From Apium graveolens (Eukaryota > Streptophyta > Magnoliopsida > Apiales > Apiaceae): DNA of 64,000 nt. Below the pieces are notes generated by a model. That model ran no database searches, was not told the origin of the DNA, and saw only the letters and a list, made by a program, of their open reading frames with translations. Of this stretch, positions 1 through 11,887 are shown in pieces. How positions within the stretch are numbered: the first letter of the stretch is position 1; every line of letters starts with the position of its first letter. The stretch lies in assembly GCF_009905375.1 (NCBI RefSeq), contig NC_133653.1:60081956-60145955 (forward strand). Reading direction: 5' to 3'. A program made the translations under genes and the position numbers.

Positions 1-32
1 AGGAAGGGTTGCCACAATGCAATGCCTATGTT

Positions 33-48
33 CACACACACACACACA
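33..48. repeat. (CA)8 microsatellite
   Basis: Eight uninterrupted CA dinucleotides lie in what appears to be an intron just upstream of the first host exon. It is a simple repeat with no sign of function. Confidence 0.9.
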
Positions 49-87
49 TATTTGTTTTGATAGGTACACATACTTTTTGTTTGCCAG

Positions 88-1137
88 CTGGCTCCTGCAG
101 GTAACCAGAACATGTTTGCACATGTTACGATCTCTGGGTATACGTCGGCCATTGTTGCTGTATGTGCTGTAAGTATACAAAATATAAATTGTGCTATTGA
201 TCCAAAACCTATAATCCAGTAAACAACAAGTAACATCTGATATTTATCATCTTTAGCCTATATGACTTGTGATGGGTATAATATGATCATATCTTAAATC
301 TATGTTTTAATAAAAGTTTGACTGGTGATGATTAAATATTTTGTGCTATTGCCTGATGATGTGATGTACCTTCTTAGTTACCGCATTTGTATACTTCTAT
401 TAAAAACCATGTATATTATGTAGCATTTAACATTTTTCTCAAGATGGATATACATTTTTAATTGTTTCCATTCAGCATATGTTTGGAGTTTGTTCTTCTA
501 TGAGCATCTCAGGAAAATAAGTTTGTCCTCTTTAGCAACCTGGTTATAGGCTTATAGCAATCCTCTGTAACCAGATTCCTTTATAGCAGTACCCTGTAAC
601 CAGATTCCTTACATTAACTGATGTTTAAGAATTTTGTTGGTTTTTTTAATGTTATTTATGCCCTTAAAGCGCTTGAATAATTTAATTAAATTTTGACGAG
701 GATATGCTAGCAGAGTGTTTTCATTTCACCGTGTTCTCACAATTACTGCAGGATGATGAGAAATTGAGTGAGATTCCTGCTGAGCACATAGAGACCGAGT
801 CCAAAGTTGCCGACATAGCAGATCCAAATGTCAAGGAGAATAAATCGGAGTCGTCTGATTGTCTGCCCAAATTAAATGTAATCAGTAAGTAAACCTGTTA
901 TTCCTTGTTCTATGCTTCCTATTGTAATCTAGGGTCAGGAATTTCATTCCATTCATTTGTGATCTTGAAATTATATTATATTCACCGACAACATGTATGG
1001 ATGATATGCACAACATAACTATGCTAGAATTATACATTGTGCTCTACTTGTGCTGATTCTTGATTTCCGAATCAAATGTTGTGTAGTGCTGATTTTGGTC
1101 TGGGTTTTTTTCTGCAGGAATTTCCCGAGAGCAGTAG
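88..1137 (+). CDS. 3' exons of an unidentified host gene
   Basis: Three exons can be joined in a consistent frame. Exon 88-168 (27 codons, beginning [14 protein letters not shown]) lies between a TTGCCAG acceptor and a GTAAGT donor. Exon 752-884 (beginning [12 protein letters not shown], acidic and Ser/Glu-rich) lies between a CTGCAG acceptor and a GTAAGT donor. A short last exon from 1118 follows another CTGCAG acceptor and stops at TAG 1135-1137. If the second intron is retained, translation stops at 890-892 instead. The upstream exons lie outside the window. The first exon is hydrophobic and beta-rich and the tail is acidic and probably disordered, which would suit the end of a repeat-propeller protein, but no family is recognised. 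Conserved splice signals and a kept frame are the only support. Confidence 0.45.
169..751 (+). other. Probable intron of the host gene
   Basis: AT-rich sequence begins GTAAGT and ends in a T-rich tract plus CTGCAG. Within it, 'accctgtaaccagattcctt' is nearly duplicated (about 563-581 and 590-609). No other feature is seen. Confidence 0.45.
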
Positions 1138-1500
1138 TATTTTTGTGATCTTTTCTTTTCTTCTCTTCAAATTGAGTGGATCAGTGAAGGTTTTTTCTTT
1201 TGGTTACTGTTGGGCCATATGCGCCAGGAATGTCTTTGGGCTCTTTTTTTGGAGATGGTGGGCTGATATTTGTTTTTGGATTGCGAGAGGGCTTTTTGGT
1301 TAAGTCTTTTAGCTTTGCCTTTCTTATTTTAAGTTAGGTTTGATTTTTGATGTAATTTATTTTTGTTTTTTGTTTTTTCTCTTTGTTTTTCTTAGAGCCT
1401 GTTCTAAGAGAAATTTTGAGAAGTGACTCATGCAAATTCTTTCTCTTTTATATATTTTACGAGGCTTAGACCTCATTTACCAAAAAAAATACCAGAGTGT
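1138..1500 (+). other. Host 3' UTR and/or LINE-like 3' tail
   Basis: A T-rich stretch follows the probable stop codon. It ends with 'gaggcttagacctcatttacc' immediately followed by A8. Short phrases of this kind before a poly(A) are common at the 3' ends of plant LINEs, so a 5'-truncated LINE may have landed here. It could equally be the native 3' UTR. No target duplication could be identified. Confidence 0.3.
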
Positions 1501-1649
1501 TAAAAAAGAATATTACAATAAGAATATTACAAAGAAATTTTTTTCTCTTCTAAAATTATATAACATTATAAATATCATAAAGTAAATTTATTAAAGTGTG
1601 ACTAAATGCTCCGTAACTTAAATTACCCAAGAAGTACCATTTGATGAAG

Positions 1650-1791
1650 TTGTTTGGTTAAAAAAAGTAACGGAAATAAAACTTTCTTGGAAGTTTGAAT
1701 TCCTATCAAATATGGGAAGTTTCTCACCCGCCTCCCCCTTAGTAACTTATACTTCCCATGGTGAATAATTACCCACATGACAACCAAACAA
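1650..1791. mobile_element. MITE-like inverted-repeat relic
   Basis: A perfect 10-base inverted repeat bounds the segment: TTGTTTGGTT at 1650-1659 and AACCAAACAA at 1782-1791. A second perfect 9-base pair lies inside it: ATGGGAAGT at 1712-1720 and ACTTCCCAT at 1751-1759. The strand could fold into an interrupted hairpin of about 140 bases, typical of small non-autonomous DNA transposons. No clear target duplication flanks it. A related motif at 1876-1887 suggests the right border might lie further out. Confidence 0.35.
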
Positions 1792-3099
1792 TATATTCTA
1801 CTTCTTAGCTATTATAATTTTCATAGGAAATGTAACTTACTTGGTAAATAAATTCTTAATGCCAACTAAACAAGCACTAATATTATATAATATTTGTATA
1901 TAAGATCATGATTATGTACATTTGTCTCTACTGTCTTACTTGTGGTTTGACCAACTTGAAAACTCCATTTTCAAATTCACTCCAAAAATTTCGTAAAGAT
2001 CAACATGATTATGTTTTTTTTTTATTTTTCACCAAGACATAAATTGGTTTAAGTGTTAATTCGTCTTCTCCTAGTCAGGTGAGAAAAATGATTGTTGTCT
2101 TCTCTTCAGTTGGATTCCTAGTCTCATGACAAGTTACGTAACATATTTATTATCGTTTCGTATTAATATTCCAAATTCTATTGCTTCTAAGGACGAACGA
2201 CATTCCTTTTGAAAACATATATATAACTATAATTTTTCAAAAAGTAAGAGAGTTATCATTTATAACGTAAGATTTACATATTTGATGAATGTCGTACGAT
2301 TTTGTAACCTCTTTATAAAAAGCTGTAAGGTAAAATTATTTCAGCATATTTAGCTTTCAAATGATTTGAATATCGTGGCATATCGTTCAACGAAATCAAA
2401 CATAATGTGATAATTCTAGGAAATCGCTAAATTCAAGGTATAATGTTTATTGAACATTCATCTTTCAACACTTCACTTAAAAAAATAACATCACTAACTT
2501 TGATCTCAATAATTGAAGAAATAGTAAGAAGATGCTTAATAACTGAACTTAGATAAATGAACATTCCTTAATTATCCTTATTCATAATTCTCGATACAAC
2601 TCTTTTACTTCAACACATTTAAACAACATCACAATTACATATGATCCAACCAGTAATCAATGTAAATCATCAAAATTGCACAATTAGCAATATTTATAAT
2701 TGTTCTTACCATTTTCTTGATTTGCATGTTAACAATCACCATACATATATTTTATTAAAAAAAATTATCGGAAAATACGTTTAGATTTTTTTATAATAAA
2801 TCATATTTTTTATTTGAAATATGAAAATGACTATAAGAAGGCATAAGTCTCTTTTGGAGAAATTCACTACATATATGCTAAAACCTATAAAGCTTAATAG
2901 ACTGTTCACTAGTTACCTATCTCAATATGATTAATAACATATCTACAAATATTGTAATGAATTATTCAATGTCGAGATTTGACAACAAAATTCACTTGCA
3001 GTGAGGTGAAGTGAATATATTATCGTCGTAGCTGATATTTTATTCTTTGTAGTAAGGTGAAGTGAGGTGATCCTTATTTTAAAACACAAGTCTTAGGCG

Positions 3100-3600
3100 T
3101 GTAAACGGCAGTTAGTGACATTTGCACCATGAAGAAGAGGAAATACCCGAGACCTAAGTCCTAAGACCTGAGACCGGTAAAAAGGTAGAAGTACATAGTC
3201 TACAAAAGGGTTTGCAAGCGCTTGAGGAGGTGATTAGGTTGTTATACTTCAAGATAGTTCTTTTAATTTATTTAGCTATTATATTTTGAGAATGTTATGT
3301 GTGTGTAACGCTTTAAGATAAATAAATAGTGAAAGTTGTAAAATCTCTAGTTGGGGGTAGAGTTCAGGGACTTTAGTAGGGGTGAGTGAACTCCTAGGTT
3401 TTAGTTAGCCACCGCGAACCTGGATAAAATCGATCATGTCCTTCATTATCCTTTTCAGATCTTTACTTTCCGCACTTGACTTATTTTTGTCACAATTAGT
3501 AGTAAAGGTAAACGAGAAGAAAAGAAAATTTCAAAAAACTAAGCTCAAATTTTTTAAAAGGTGATAAGGTATTTAATCCCCCTCTAACTTATCTAACCCT
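3100..3600. mobile_element. Possible decayed LTR fragment
   Basis: This stretch is less AT-rich than its surroundings. It contains 'ctttccgcacttgac' and 'aatccccctctaactt', which resemble the C-rich 3' end of many plant Copia LTRs (the B LTRs here end in a similar 'caaccccccctt' block). No partner LTR, PBS or target duplication was found. Confidence 0.25.
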
Positions 3601-6014
3601 CATATGGGATCCATCAATACAATTTCAATTACAACTATAACCAAGAAATATTTCGAGAAAGTGGATGAACACAAGATGTATCCGCTATGAAAAACTTGAT
3701 AACTTCTTTCATCAACATCATGACGGTCATATGTTAATAGAGAAAAACAGAGATCTGAAGACGAATGATAAATAAAGAGAACGAGAAAGAGACACAGGGG
3801 AAGAAAAGTATGATAAAAAGAGAGACACGTAGAGAAGGGGATTTTATTTTTTGTTCGAACACACAAAAAAATCCCTCTCTCTGACATACAGCATAATGCA
3901 CAATCTCAGCTTTTTAAGTCAACCGTGGTTCCTTTATCCGGTCAGCAAATATGGATGACCAAATCAGATGTCTTAAAAATATTGATGATTGATGTGTATA
4001 ATTATGCAAATATCAATGATTAAAGAGTAATGTATCCCTATAATTATTTTAAAAAGTAACTAAAAAATTTTAAAAAAACAATATTAGTGTTAACAAATTA
4101 TGATATTAATCAACGTGACATTCTATGTTGTAGTATGAAATTTGTATGTGATACTGTTACATGTGAATCTTATTTATATTTAATAAATTATAAGTGATCA
4201 AGATGAATTGTGTAATATCATCGAAACATAATTTACCTAGTTTGATATCTTTAATATACCTTTTAAAACAAATTCTACAATAGTGTATTCAATTAAAATT
4301 ATAAAAAAAAATTGATTTTTTTTTATTTTGAAAGTTCAAGAGTGCTCAATTTGAATTTTAGATAACTCATTAAAATCTGAAGGTATTTAATTTGAAGTTT
4401 AATTTTTTTTTAAATTCTCGGGTATTTAAGCATGATAAAAAATACTTTATAACCAGGTGATGTCTAATCAAAATTTAACGTAATTCATTCTAATTTTATG
4501 GTATTCCAGAAGTCATGGATATTTTTTGGATTTAAAAAAAATAATAGATCCAGATGAATTAGCCGTTTGGATTAATATGAGATTTTAACAGACTTTTCTA
4601 AAATCATCATCTCCCTAAAATGGTTGGCTAAAATTATATGAAATAATTTTAAAATCATTTTCTAAACATGTAAGACAATTTAATCCGGTGAAGTTAGCTA
4701 TAATGATTGGTTATCTTTTAAAATAAGTATATTTTTATTATTTAAAGTTGTTAAAAATGTAATGTTTTATTTTTATATGGTAGTATGTGATGTGTACTGT
4801 AACTATATGTATCTACAGGTTCAACAGATTTGGCCAATAAAAATTGGTTGGATAAAATTATATCTAAGGATAATAAGTCATTAGAGTGGGCATTTTTTTA
4901 TATATTTACGAAATATTAAACACATTTTTAATTAAGAACTTTTAGAGGTCGGTGATGCTCTTAAATTTATATCAAATCCACCAAATTTTGTATATAATAG
5001 AAAAAAATTAACAAAAATCTTAAAAAATGTACATTATTATCAGTTTATTTAAATCTTTCAAAATTTGAATTAAATACAACCAGAAAACACTTACTAAATC
5101 AATTAAAAAATACTTGTTCTGGTCTATTATAATATGTATTTTGACTTTTTTCACGTATATTTAAGAGTTTTAAAAATATAATTAATATTAACATTTTTCA
5201 AAAAAATTCTAAATTAAAAAATATATTTTTCAATTTAGTAAAAGAAAAATATATATAAAAAATATTTTAACTAAATATTCAAAACTCTTTGAGATGTGTA
5301 CAAAATGTCTAATGCCATATATTATGGATCGGAGGAGTAAGTACTTTTTTATAAAAAAGAAAGAAAATAATTTTGAATAAGCTTTTATTTTTCTACCAAA
5401 AATAAATACATTTGAAAGGGTTTTTCTAGTGAGTAACCATGAACACAAGATAAACTTTAAAATTTATAATTTTGGTTCATTTTAATTAGTATAAATTTTG
5501 TGAATGCGGGGTTAATCTATATAATCTTAAAGTGTACTTACTAATTTACCCAATAGGTAAATTTATTTACCCATGGCCCATTTTTCATATTATTTTCTCT
5601 ATCCACGGACTATCTAATACATGACCCATTTTCATTTATAGTTGGTTATTTTTCAAAATTTAAATTACCTATTTATAGAAAGTATCTCATTATTCTCATT
5701 AACCAGCTTGATTGTCTCCCATCTCCCATCTGATATATAATCTCTCTCCCCTCATACTAATATCATCTCTTCTTCTGATACACATATGTACGTATGTATC
5801 AATCAAATAGAACATCAATTTCTTTTCTATAATCAAACAAACATCCTATTCAAATTTCAAATTCGAAGTTACAATCTCTATTACTCATCAGTCTCAAATT
5901 ATAATTTCTCATTATTCTCGAATTCAAATTAATTTTCTAACCATCAATCTTTATCTTTCATTCACTTTTTTAGGCAAATTATTTCTCGATACAAATTGTA
6001 TGATAATTTATACG

Positions 6015-6040
6015 TATATATATATATGTGTGTGTGTGTG
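6015..6040. repeat. (TA)n(TG)n microsatellite
   Basis: A run of TA dinucleotides passes directly into a run of TG dinucleotides. Simple-sequence repeat only. Confidence 0.85.
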
Positions 6041-6457
6041 TATGTATAAGTTACTTCATATTGAACATAAGTTTTCATTTTTTACTTTGTTTAACAAGTT
6101 TGTATTAAATGTATGCGGGTTTTTTTTTCTCCACTCTTGCGATTTTGATTGTTTGAATTAATTGTATTTTGGTTTTTTTTGCAGATTTGTGTAAAAATGA
6201 AATTCATGGGACTTTTGGCGGAAAAAAAGATCTCCACCTTAGTAATATCAAAACTGAAGAACTATTTTTGGAATATATGCATATAAGGTGTTTGATTTTA
6301 GATCTCTGTGATTTTTTTCAAATATGTTAAATATGAATTATATTTTCAGGATAAGAAGAACTTATGAGAAGATTTGGTTATCACTTTTCAGTACATCACT
6401 TTTACATGGACGTGTAAATAGTTTTTTTGTGTTCATGTTTTTTTTCTAATTGACATG

Positions 6458-7012
6458 TGATATGAATAGAAAATACATCATAAAGACACATTAAATATCA
6501 TATTAATTACGCTTGGAAAGCTTGTCCAAAACCCAATACAAACCAGGTTGATCAAGGCCAGTTACAGACTAAAGACGGCCCAAGTCGTCATGATCCACGA
6601 GTCGAGGTCATCAAGACCCACGAGCAGAAGTCGTCAAGGTCTACGAACATGAGTTATCCACGGACTAGGCCAAATACGGCTGAAAGACCAGAGACATGAC
6701 ATTCAACATGGACATTAACTCCTACAAGGAAAGATCTAGAATCCCTTGCCTTACAAGAGTCCTAATTACCATCTAAGTTGGAGACTTGTCCACCAAGTCT
6801 CTTAATACAAGTCTAAACCTAGACTCACCTCTATATAAAGGGCTCTACCCCTTAACCTAGAACTACATTTTTGGCTTGATTCTCTACAACATAGAGATAC
6901 GTAGGCATCTTGCGAGGACAACCAGTCCCCACCGCGAGAACAACTATTAAAGCTCGAAACTCACAAACCCTAGCATTGAATACTAACGAACCTTAGTTTT
7001 TATTCCATAATA
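6458..7012 (+). repeat. Element A 5' LTR
   Basis: This is 555 bases starting TGATATGAATAG and ending CATAATA; the terminal CA seen in the other LTR is TA here. It aligns over its full length with 26007-26561. A TATA box (CTATATAAAG, 6831-6840) sits about 170 bases from the 3' end and should be the retroelement promoter. A 23-base motif is tandemly repeated three times at 6582-6651. Confidence 0.93.
6582..6651 (+). repeat. 23-bp x3 minisatellite in the A LTR
   Basis: Three adjacent units follow the pattern A(A/G)GTC(G/A)TCAxGxxCxACGAG, starting near 6582, 6605 and 6628. The same three units recur in the right LTR near 26131-26199. They lie upstream of the TATA box in U3, the position of enhancer repeats. 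Confidence 0.7.
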
Positions 7013-7031
7013 TTTGACGCCGTATGTGGGA
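7013..7031 (+). other. Primer binding site of element A
   Basis: Directly after the LTR comes TTTGACGCCGTATGTGGGA, which resembles the TTGGCGCCGTCTGTGGGA-type PBS common in Tat elements, with two substitutions. Confidence 0.75.
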
Positions 7032-7051
7032 CAACAATAACACTAACAACC

Positions 7052-8730
7052 ATGAGAGCGGAAACAATAGTGAAACTAATGATCCCGTCCCATTATAAAC
7101 ATTCTCATCAACAGTGGAGTACCCCCGCACTCAACCCTTGCCACCACCCAAGGAGGAACCCCTGTTGGGGGGATCTGAGACCCAACCTCAAGAAACGAAT
7201 CCCCCAATCCAAGATACGCCCCTAGGGACGTATCACTCAGCTCCTCATGGGACAAATCCCCAATTTGAGGAACTACATGTAACGATAAACCCTCAATTCG
7301 TTGGGTTTAAGTACCCAATGATCGTGATTCCAGGGACTACCAACCCTCCTTACGAGATGCCTCTATACCCAAAAATTGGAGGAAGTGGACTCTCTAACCG
7401 AGGCGAATGACAAGGGCAGACACCTTAATACATCCGTGGCTTGGCTCCCATCCCTGAGAATTGGGAATTCTCTGGACTCTACTCTGCTAGAGACTCTGAC
7501 TCATTGGATGATGAAGTCGCTCTAAGAAGGAGACATGCTGGTAAGGAGCCAATGCCTAGTGGTTATCAATAGCCCAGGAGCACTCAAGGGACGATTCCCC
7601 AAGATGTACAAGAGAGGATCAGGGCTTGACAAATAGCAATATTGGGGGATTTTTCTCCTATCACAGACCTGGAAGGTCCAACACCAAAGCGGAGAACTGC
7701 AACCCCAAGGGCTGATCCAAGTGATTTGATGCTCCTAGGAGATCCCGATAATCCAAACCCGCCATTCACCCAAGAGATAGTGAATGCCCACATCTCAAGG
7801 AAGTTCAAGATTCCAACCATCAAAGTATATGATGGTACTGGCGATCCTGCATATCATGTCAGGACATTCTCCAATGCCTTGTTACTAAGCCCGTGAACGA
7901 TGTTATTAAGTGTCGGGCCTTTCCCCAAACTCTCTCTGACATGACCCAAAGGTGGTATAGCCGTCTACCCTCCAACTCGATTGGGTATTTCAAATATTTG
8001 AGCCAAGATTTTATCAAGCAATTCATTAGTGACAGAGTACACGAGAAAAGTTCGGCTTCCCTCCTAGGTCTTATCCAAGGAGCAAAGGAGTCCCTTAGGG
8101 ACTACCTAAACCGATTCACGAAGGAAGCCCTGAAGGTCCCGGATCTCAACGATAAGGTAGCTATGATAGCCTACAACAAGGGATTAGAGATGAGTTCTTT
8201 AAGATGTCCCTGGCCGAGCGCCCTCCTGAAAGTATGTTGCAACTCCAGGATAGAGCCGAAAAGTATATCAATGTAGGGGAAAGTATGAAGAAGACGATGG
8301 TGAATACTGAACCCGCGGACAACAAGAAGGGGAAAACGGATCAAGAGTATGACACCATGGACAAATATCCTCGAACTGGAATTTTTTTTGACTCCACCTC
8401 CCAGAAGAATCAACCACCAAAGTTCACTAAATATGCAAGGTCAAACGATCCAAGGAGCCAAATCCTTGAGAAGGACAAAGAGTTCAGATGGCTGAAGCCA
8501 CTAAGGGGAGACCCCTAAAAAAGAGATAAGGGATGATACTGTAGGTTCCATAGAGATGTTGGTCATGACACCGATGATTGTAGGCAACTCAAGGATGAGA
8601 TTGAATATTTGATCCGAAGAAGAAAATTCGGGCGCTTCATCAAGGGTGAATAGGCTGGAGGCCAAAAAAGAGATAATGATCGAAGAGACGATGACCAAAG
8701 GGGTAACGACCGAGATCGTAACCCACATCC
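7052..8730 (+). pseudogene. gag: Element A gag (broken)
   Basis: Gag would form the capsid and bind the RNA genome. The reading moves through three frames, with breaks near 7895 and 8205-8275 and stops near 7408, 8516 and 8650. Around 7893-8130 a Retrotrans_gag-like stretch is visible (TQRWYSRLPSNS, then FIKQFISDR and SLRDYLNRFTKE). A nucleocapsid zinc knuckle of form C-x2-H-x3-GH-x4-C lies at 8540-8581 (CRFHRDVGHDTDDC). The N-terminal part (7114-7410) is proline-rich and probably disordered. The first ATG after the PBS is at 7052, but that frame does not continue, so the start is uncertain. Confidence 0.8.
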
Positions 8731-8749
8731 TCGAGGGCTAGTTATCAAA

Positions 8750-9220
8750 ATGATCTCAGGAGGCATGACAACAGCTGGGACTACAAAGAACTCTCGAAAA
8801 GCTTATGTGATAGAAGTAATGAGTATAGTTGGAGAGCCGCCTAAGCGTTCTAATATAGAGATGACACTTGAGTTCGGTGACCCCGACCTTGAAGGTTTGA
8901 AGTTTCCTCAAGATGACCCTCTAATCATCACTCCGATAATTGGAAATTGTCTTGTTATGTGGGTCCTAGTTGACAGTAAAGCTTTCGTGGATTTTTTGTT
9001 CCATGATATGTTCCTAAGAATGGGGTACGATGACTCCCAACTAACTCTGTTCGATGCACCCATATACGGGTTTAACCAAGTGCAATGCCAAGTCGAAGAA
9101 GCAATACAACTTCCCGTGACTATTGCGGAATAGCCCATAGAGGCCACACAGATGTTAAAATTTTTGGTTGTTAAGGCAACCTCTACTATAATGCTATCAT
9201 GGGAAGAATAGGGATCCATA
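8750..9220 (+). pseudogene. Element A aspartic protease (broken)
   Basis: This is the retropepsin-like domain that would cut the polyprotein. The open frame 8750-9133 contains GNCLVMWVLVDSKAFVDFLF. The expected Asp-Ser-Gly active-site triad reads Asp-Ser-Lys, a change that should abolish activity. The frame ends at TAG 9131-9133, after which recognisable sequence continues to about 9220. Confidence 0.7.
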
Positions 9221-9420
9221 CGTTCAAGGCCGTGCCCTCAACCTACCACATGGTACTGAAGTTCCCGACTAGGAACGGTGTCGATGAGGTAAAAGGAGAT
9301 CAGAAAATGGCCCGCAGTTGCTATATTGCAGCACTTAGTCCTTCTGATGGAACTGAGGGATAAGTTCTCCCTATAGAAGACATAGATTTCCGTGAGAATG
9401 AAGAACTTCAGGGGAAGCCA

Positions 9421-10576
9421 GTGGAGGACTTAGTCCCAATTCCCCTAGACTCCTTAGACCAGGAGAAGGTCACATACATTGGAGCGTCTTTGAATAAGCC
9501 CCTGAAGGGCCAATTGACAACTTTCTTACAAGTGAACAGTGATGTGTTTGCTTGGACGGTAACTGATATGCCTAGGATTAACACCAACCTTATAACTCAT
9601 AAGTTGAACATCGATCCAACTTAAAAGCCTGTGAAGCAGAAGAAGAGAAATTATGCCCATGACAGGCTAGAAGTCATTAAATAGGAAGTCGAGAAGCTCC
9701 TAGAAGTTGGATTCATAGAAGAAGTGCAATTCCCTGAGTGGTTGGCCAACCCCCTAATGGTTAAGAAGGCCAATGGGAAGTGGAGATTGTGCATCAACTT
9801 CACTGACTTGAATAATGCATGCCCTAAAGACTGCTACCCCCACCTAGGATTGATACCCTGATTGATACCACAGTTGGATACGAGATGTTGAGCTTCATGG
9901 ATGGCTTCAGCGATTACAATCGGATCAAAATGCACAAAGATGACACCTGCAAGGTATCCATCATAACCGACTTCGGTATCTTTTGCTATCTTGTTATGGC
10001 TTTTGGACTTAAGAATGCAGGAGCTATTTACCATAAATTTGTGAATAAGATATTTTCCCATCTAATTGGAAATGTTAATGACATGTTAGTCAAAATCCTA
10101 GCCAAGGACGACCATATTAATCACCTCAGAGAGACATTCGAAGTGATGAGGCACCACAAGATGATGTTAAACCTTACCAAGTGCGCCTTTGGTATTGGGT
10201 CTGGAAAGTTTTTAGGGCACATGGTCTCGAAAAGAGGAATCGAGGCCAATCCTGAAGATCAAGGTCATCCTAGACATGAAGCCACCACACTCTATCAAGG
10301 ATGTTCAGAAGCTAACCGGAAGAATTGCAGCCCCGGGGAGGTTTATCTCCAAGTTTGGAGATAAATATTTGCCCAATTTTCAAAACCCTTAAGAAGGTGA
10401 AGAATTTTGAATGGACAGCTGAGAGCTGAGAGGCCTTTGAGCAGCTAAAAAAGTACATGAATGCGGCCCCATTGTTGACCAAACCTAGTCCGAAGGATAT
10501 CCTTTATTTATACCTCGCGGTCTTTGAACAAGCCGTGAGTGCAGTCCTGATAAAGGAATAACAGAAACTCCAGAAG
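9421..10576 (+). pseudogene. Element A reverse transcriptase, 5' segment
   Basis: The linker and fingers occur at 9421-9830 (HKLNIDPT; KANGKWRLCINFTDLN; ACPKD). The palm lies in the frame 9885-10364 (DGFSDYNRIKMHKDD; FGLKNAGAIYHKFVN; KFLGHMVSKRGIEANPE). The catalytic Y-V-D-D reads N-V-N-D at 10071-10082, so the first of the paired aspartates is lost. In-frame stops occur before and after. The start of the gypsy RNase H follows at about 10380 until element B interrupts it. The coding sequence resumes without loss at 24240. Confidence 0.85.
10572..10576. repeat. Target duplication AGAAG, left copy
   Basis: AGAAG precedes the first B LTR and is repeated at 24235-24239 after the third B LTR. There is one pair around the whole three-LTR array. 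The host RNase H frame joins smoothly (QK then SVYYVSKLL) when the array and one AGAAG are removed. Confidence 0.95.
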
Positions 10577-11885
10577 TGTAAGTCATATGTCATAGCCTAT
10601 TTGTATATTCGAGGATTCAACTCAACTCAAATAAGAATGTAATAAGTAAATAGTGGATCGACCATCAGAGAGATCTCGCAAAGTAATATCTGTCAAAGGA
10701 TTCAGAAACAAGGTTCATCTACAGACTTGAGGAGTTAATTCACTGGAAGAAGTTCAAGAAGTTGATCATGCCTCAGTGATATAAATCAAGATCGTGGATT
10801 TAATGAAGTGACAGAGATCTCATCAGAGTATCATTAATTACAAGGATTTAATCTGAAGAAAATCAAAGTGTCAAAGTCAAGACATGAAGAAACATCACGG
10901 AAGTTAGTCACTCATGAACCAGACAGTACATCGAGTGTCAACATTGAAGTGGTGGAATTGATTCATAATTTTCAGTGATTTTCAGAAGATTTGCAGAAGA
11001 ATGGTTGCTGCTCAAGACTAGAATTAATTCTCTATTAATTAATTAAGTCATCTAATTTAATTAAGAAAATAAATTATATCTGCGAAGAATAATTTATTTA
11101 TTAATTGAATTAATTGATTAATTAATTCTGAATTAATTTTAGGAATTTTCAGAAGTTTAATTGGTTTAAAAACAGTCTTAAATCAGCAAGACAATTGAAA
11201 ATGAACTAGCATGACAATCTGGATTGTCATGCCCAGTCATTTCAATTGTCATACCGAAAGTTACACTAGGAAGGAGATTGTCATGCCAGTTCAAAAGATT
11301 GTCCTACCGATAGTCATGCTGGTTCAAACGATTGTCTTGCTAGCTCAAAAGGATAGTCTCACCGATTGTCATACAAGCTTAAAGGATTGTCATTCCAATT
11401 CAATTAATTCGGCTGTTGATAAATAGAAGCAGAAGTCATTCAACTCAATAATCCAGAACACAGAAGTCAAGAAAAAAAGCAGAAAAGAAAAACAAGAAGA
11501 AATATTTCATCTTTTCATCTGCATACTTCAAGATTAAATTTCTAGATTGTAAAGTTAAATCCAATCCACTAGAAATCTTTATCTTGCTCTTTTGTAACAA
11601 TCTAGCGGATTAAAATCCCTAGAACTTAATCTCAAATCGCGTTTAGCATTTGATTCTAATTATTGCAAAAATAGAAAAAGTTCATGTCGAATTTATTCTA
11701 GATTTGTGATAATTGATTTGAGATTAATACCTTGTAATCGATACAGTTGTTGTAACACCTTTCAAGTTTAATAATATTTTTATTTAACTTGAATTTTGTT
11801 TCACATTTTTTATTCCGCATTTATTCGATTATTTGGTACTGTTTGTATTCAACCCCCCCTTCTACAAACACATTGGGACCTAACA
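10577..11885 (+). repeat. Element B LTR 1
   Basis: This LTR is 1309 bases. It differs from LTR 2 and LTR 3 by a 12-base deletion in the TGTCAT repeat block (at about 11231) and a few substitutions, for example near 10804. A TATA-like TGATAAATAG lies at 11417-11426. The 3' part contains a C7 run before the TACAAACACATTGGGACCTAACA-type end. Confidence 0.95.
11210..11405 (+). repeat. Palindrome and TGTCAT repeat block in B LTR 1
   Basis: A perfect inverted repeat opens the block: CATGACAATC-TG-GATTGTCATG at 11210-11231, with a two-base loop. It is followed by a run of degenerate copies of GATTGTCATNCC in direct orientation up to the TATA-like box (for example near 11278, 11306, 11329, 11369 and 11384). 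Placement in U3 just upstream of the presumed promoter suggests cis-regulatory repeats. Equivalent blocks are at 17373-17580 and 23547-23754. Confidence 0.8.
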
Positions 11886-11887
11886 AT

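Larger units (their letters stand above)
1501..6452. other. AT-rich intergenic DNA
   Basis: No gene is supported here. Short open frames on both strands have no recognisable domain and low-complexity composition. Two weak relics are listed separately: an inverted-repeat MITE candidate near 1650-1791 and a decayed LTR-like stretch near 3100-3600. From about 5700 the sequence becomes pyrimidine-rich and leader-like ('atctctctcccctcatac') and has exon-like blocks near 6185-6290 and 6350-6420 (CAG acceptors, AAG/GTG-type donor). These may belong to a non-coding transcript that element A later split. Confidence 0.5.

Noticed and set aside
88..168. Naming the host gene, for example as a WD-repeat tRNA methyltransferase subunit
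   Set aside because: The 27-codon exon and acidic tail are too short, and the C-terminus did not match what I know of that family.
3600..3887. 95-codon minus-strand frame
   Set aside because: It has no recognisable domain, biased composition and no gene-like context.
8171..8413. Minus-strand frames opposite element A gag and protease
   Set aside because: They are antisense shadows of recognisable plus-strand gag and protease coding sequence.
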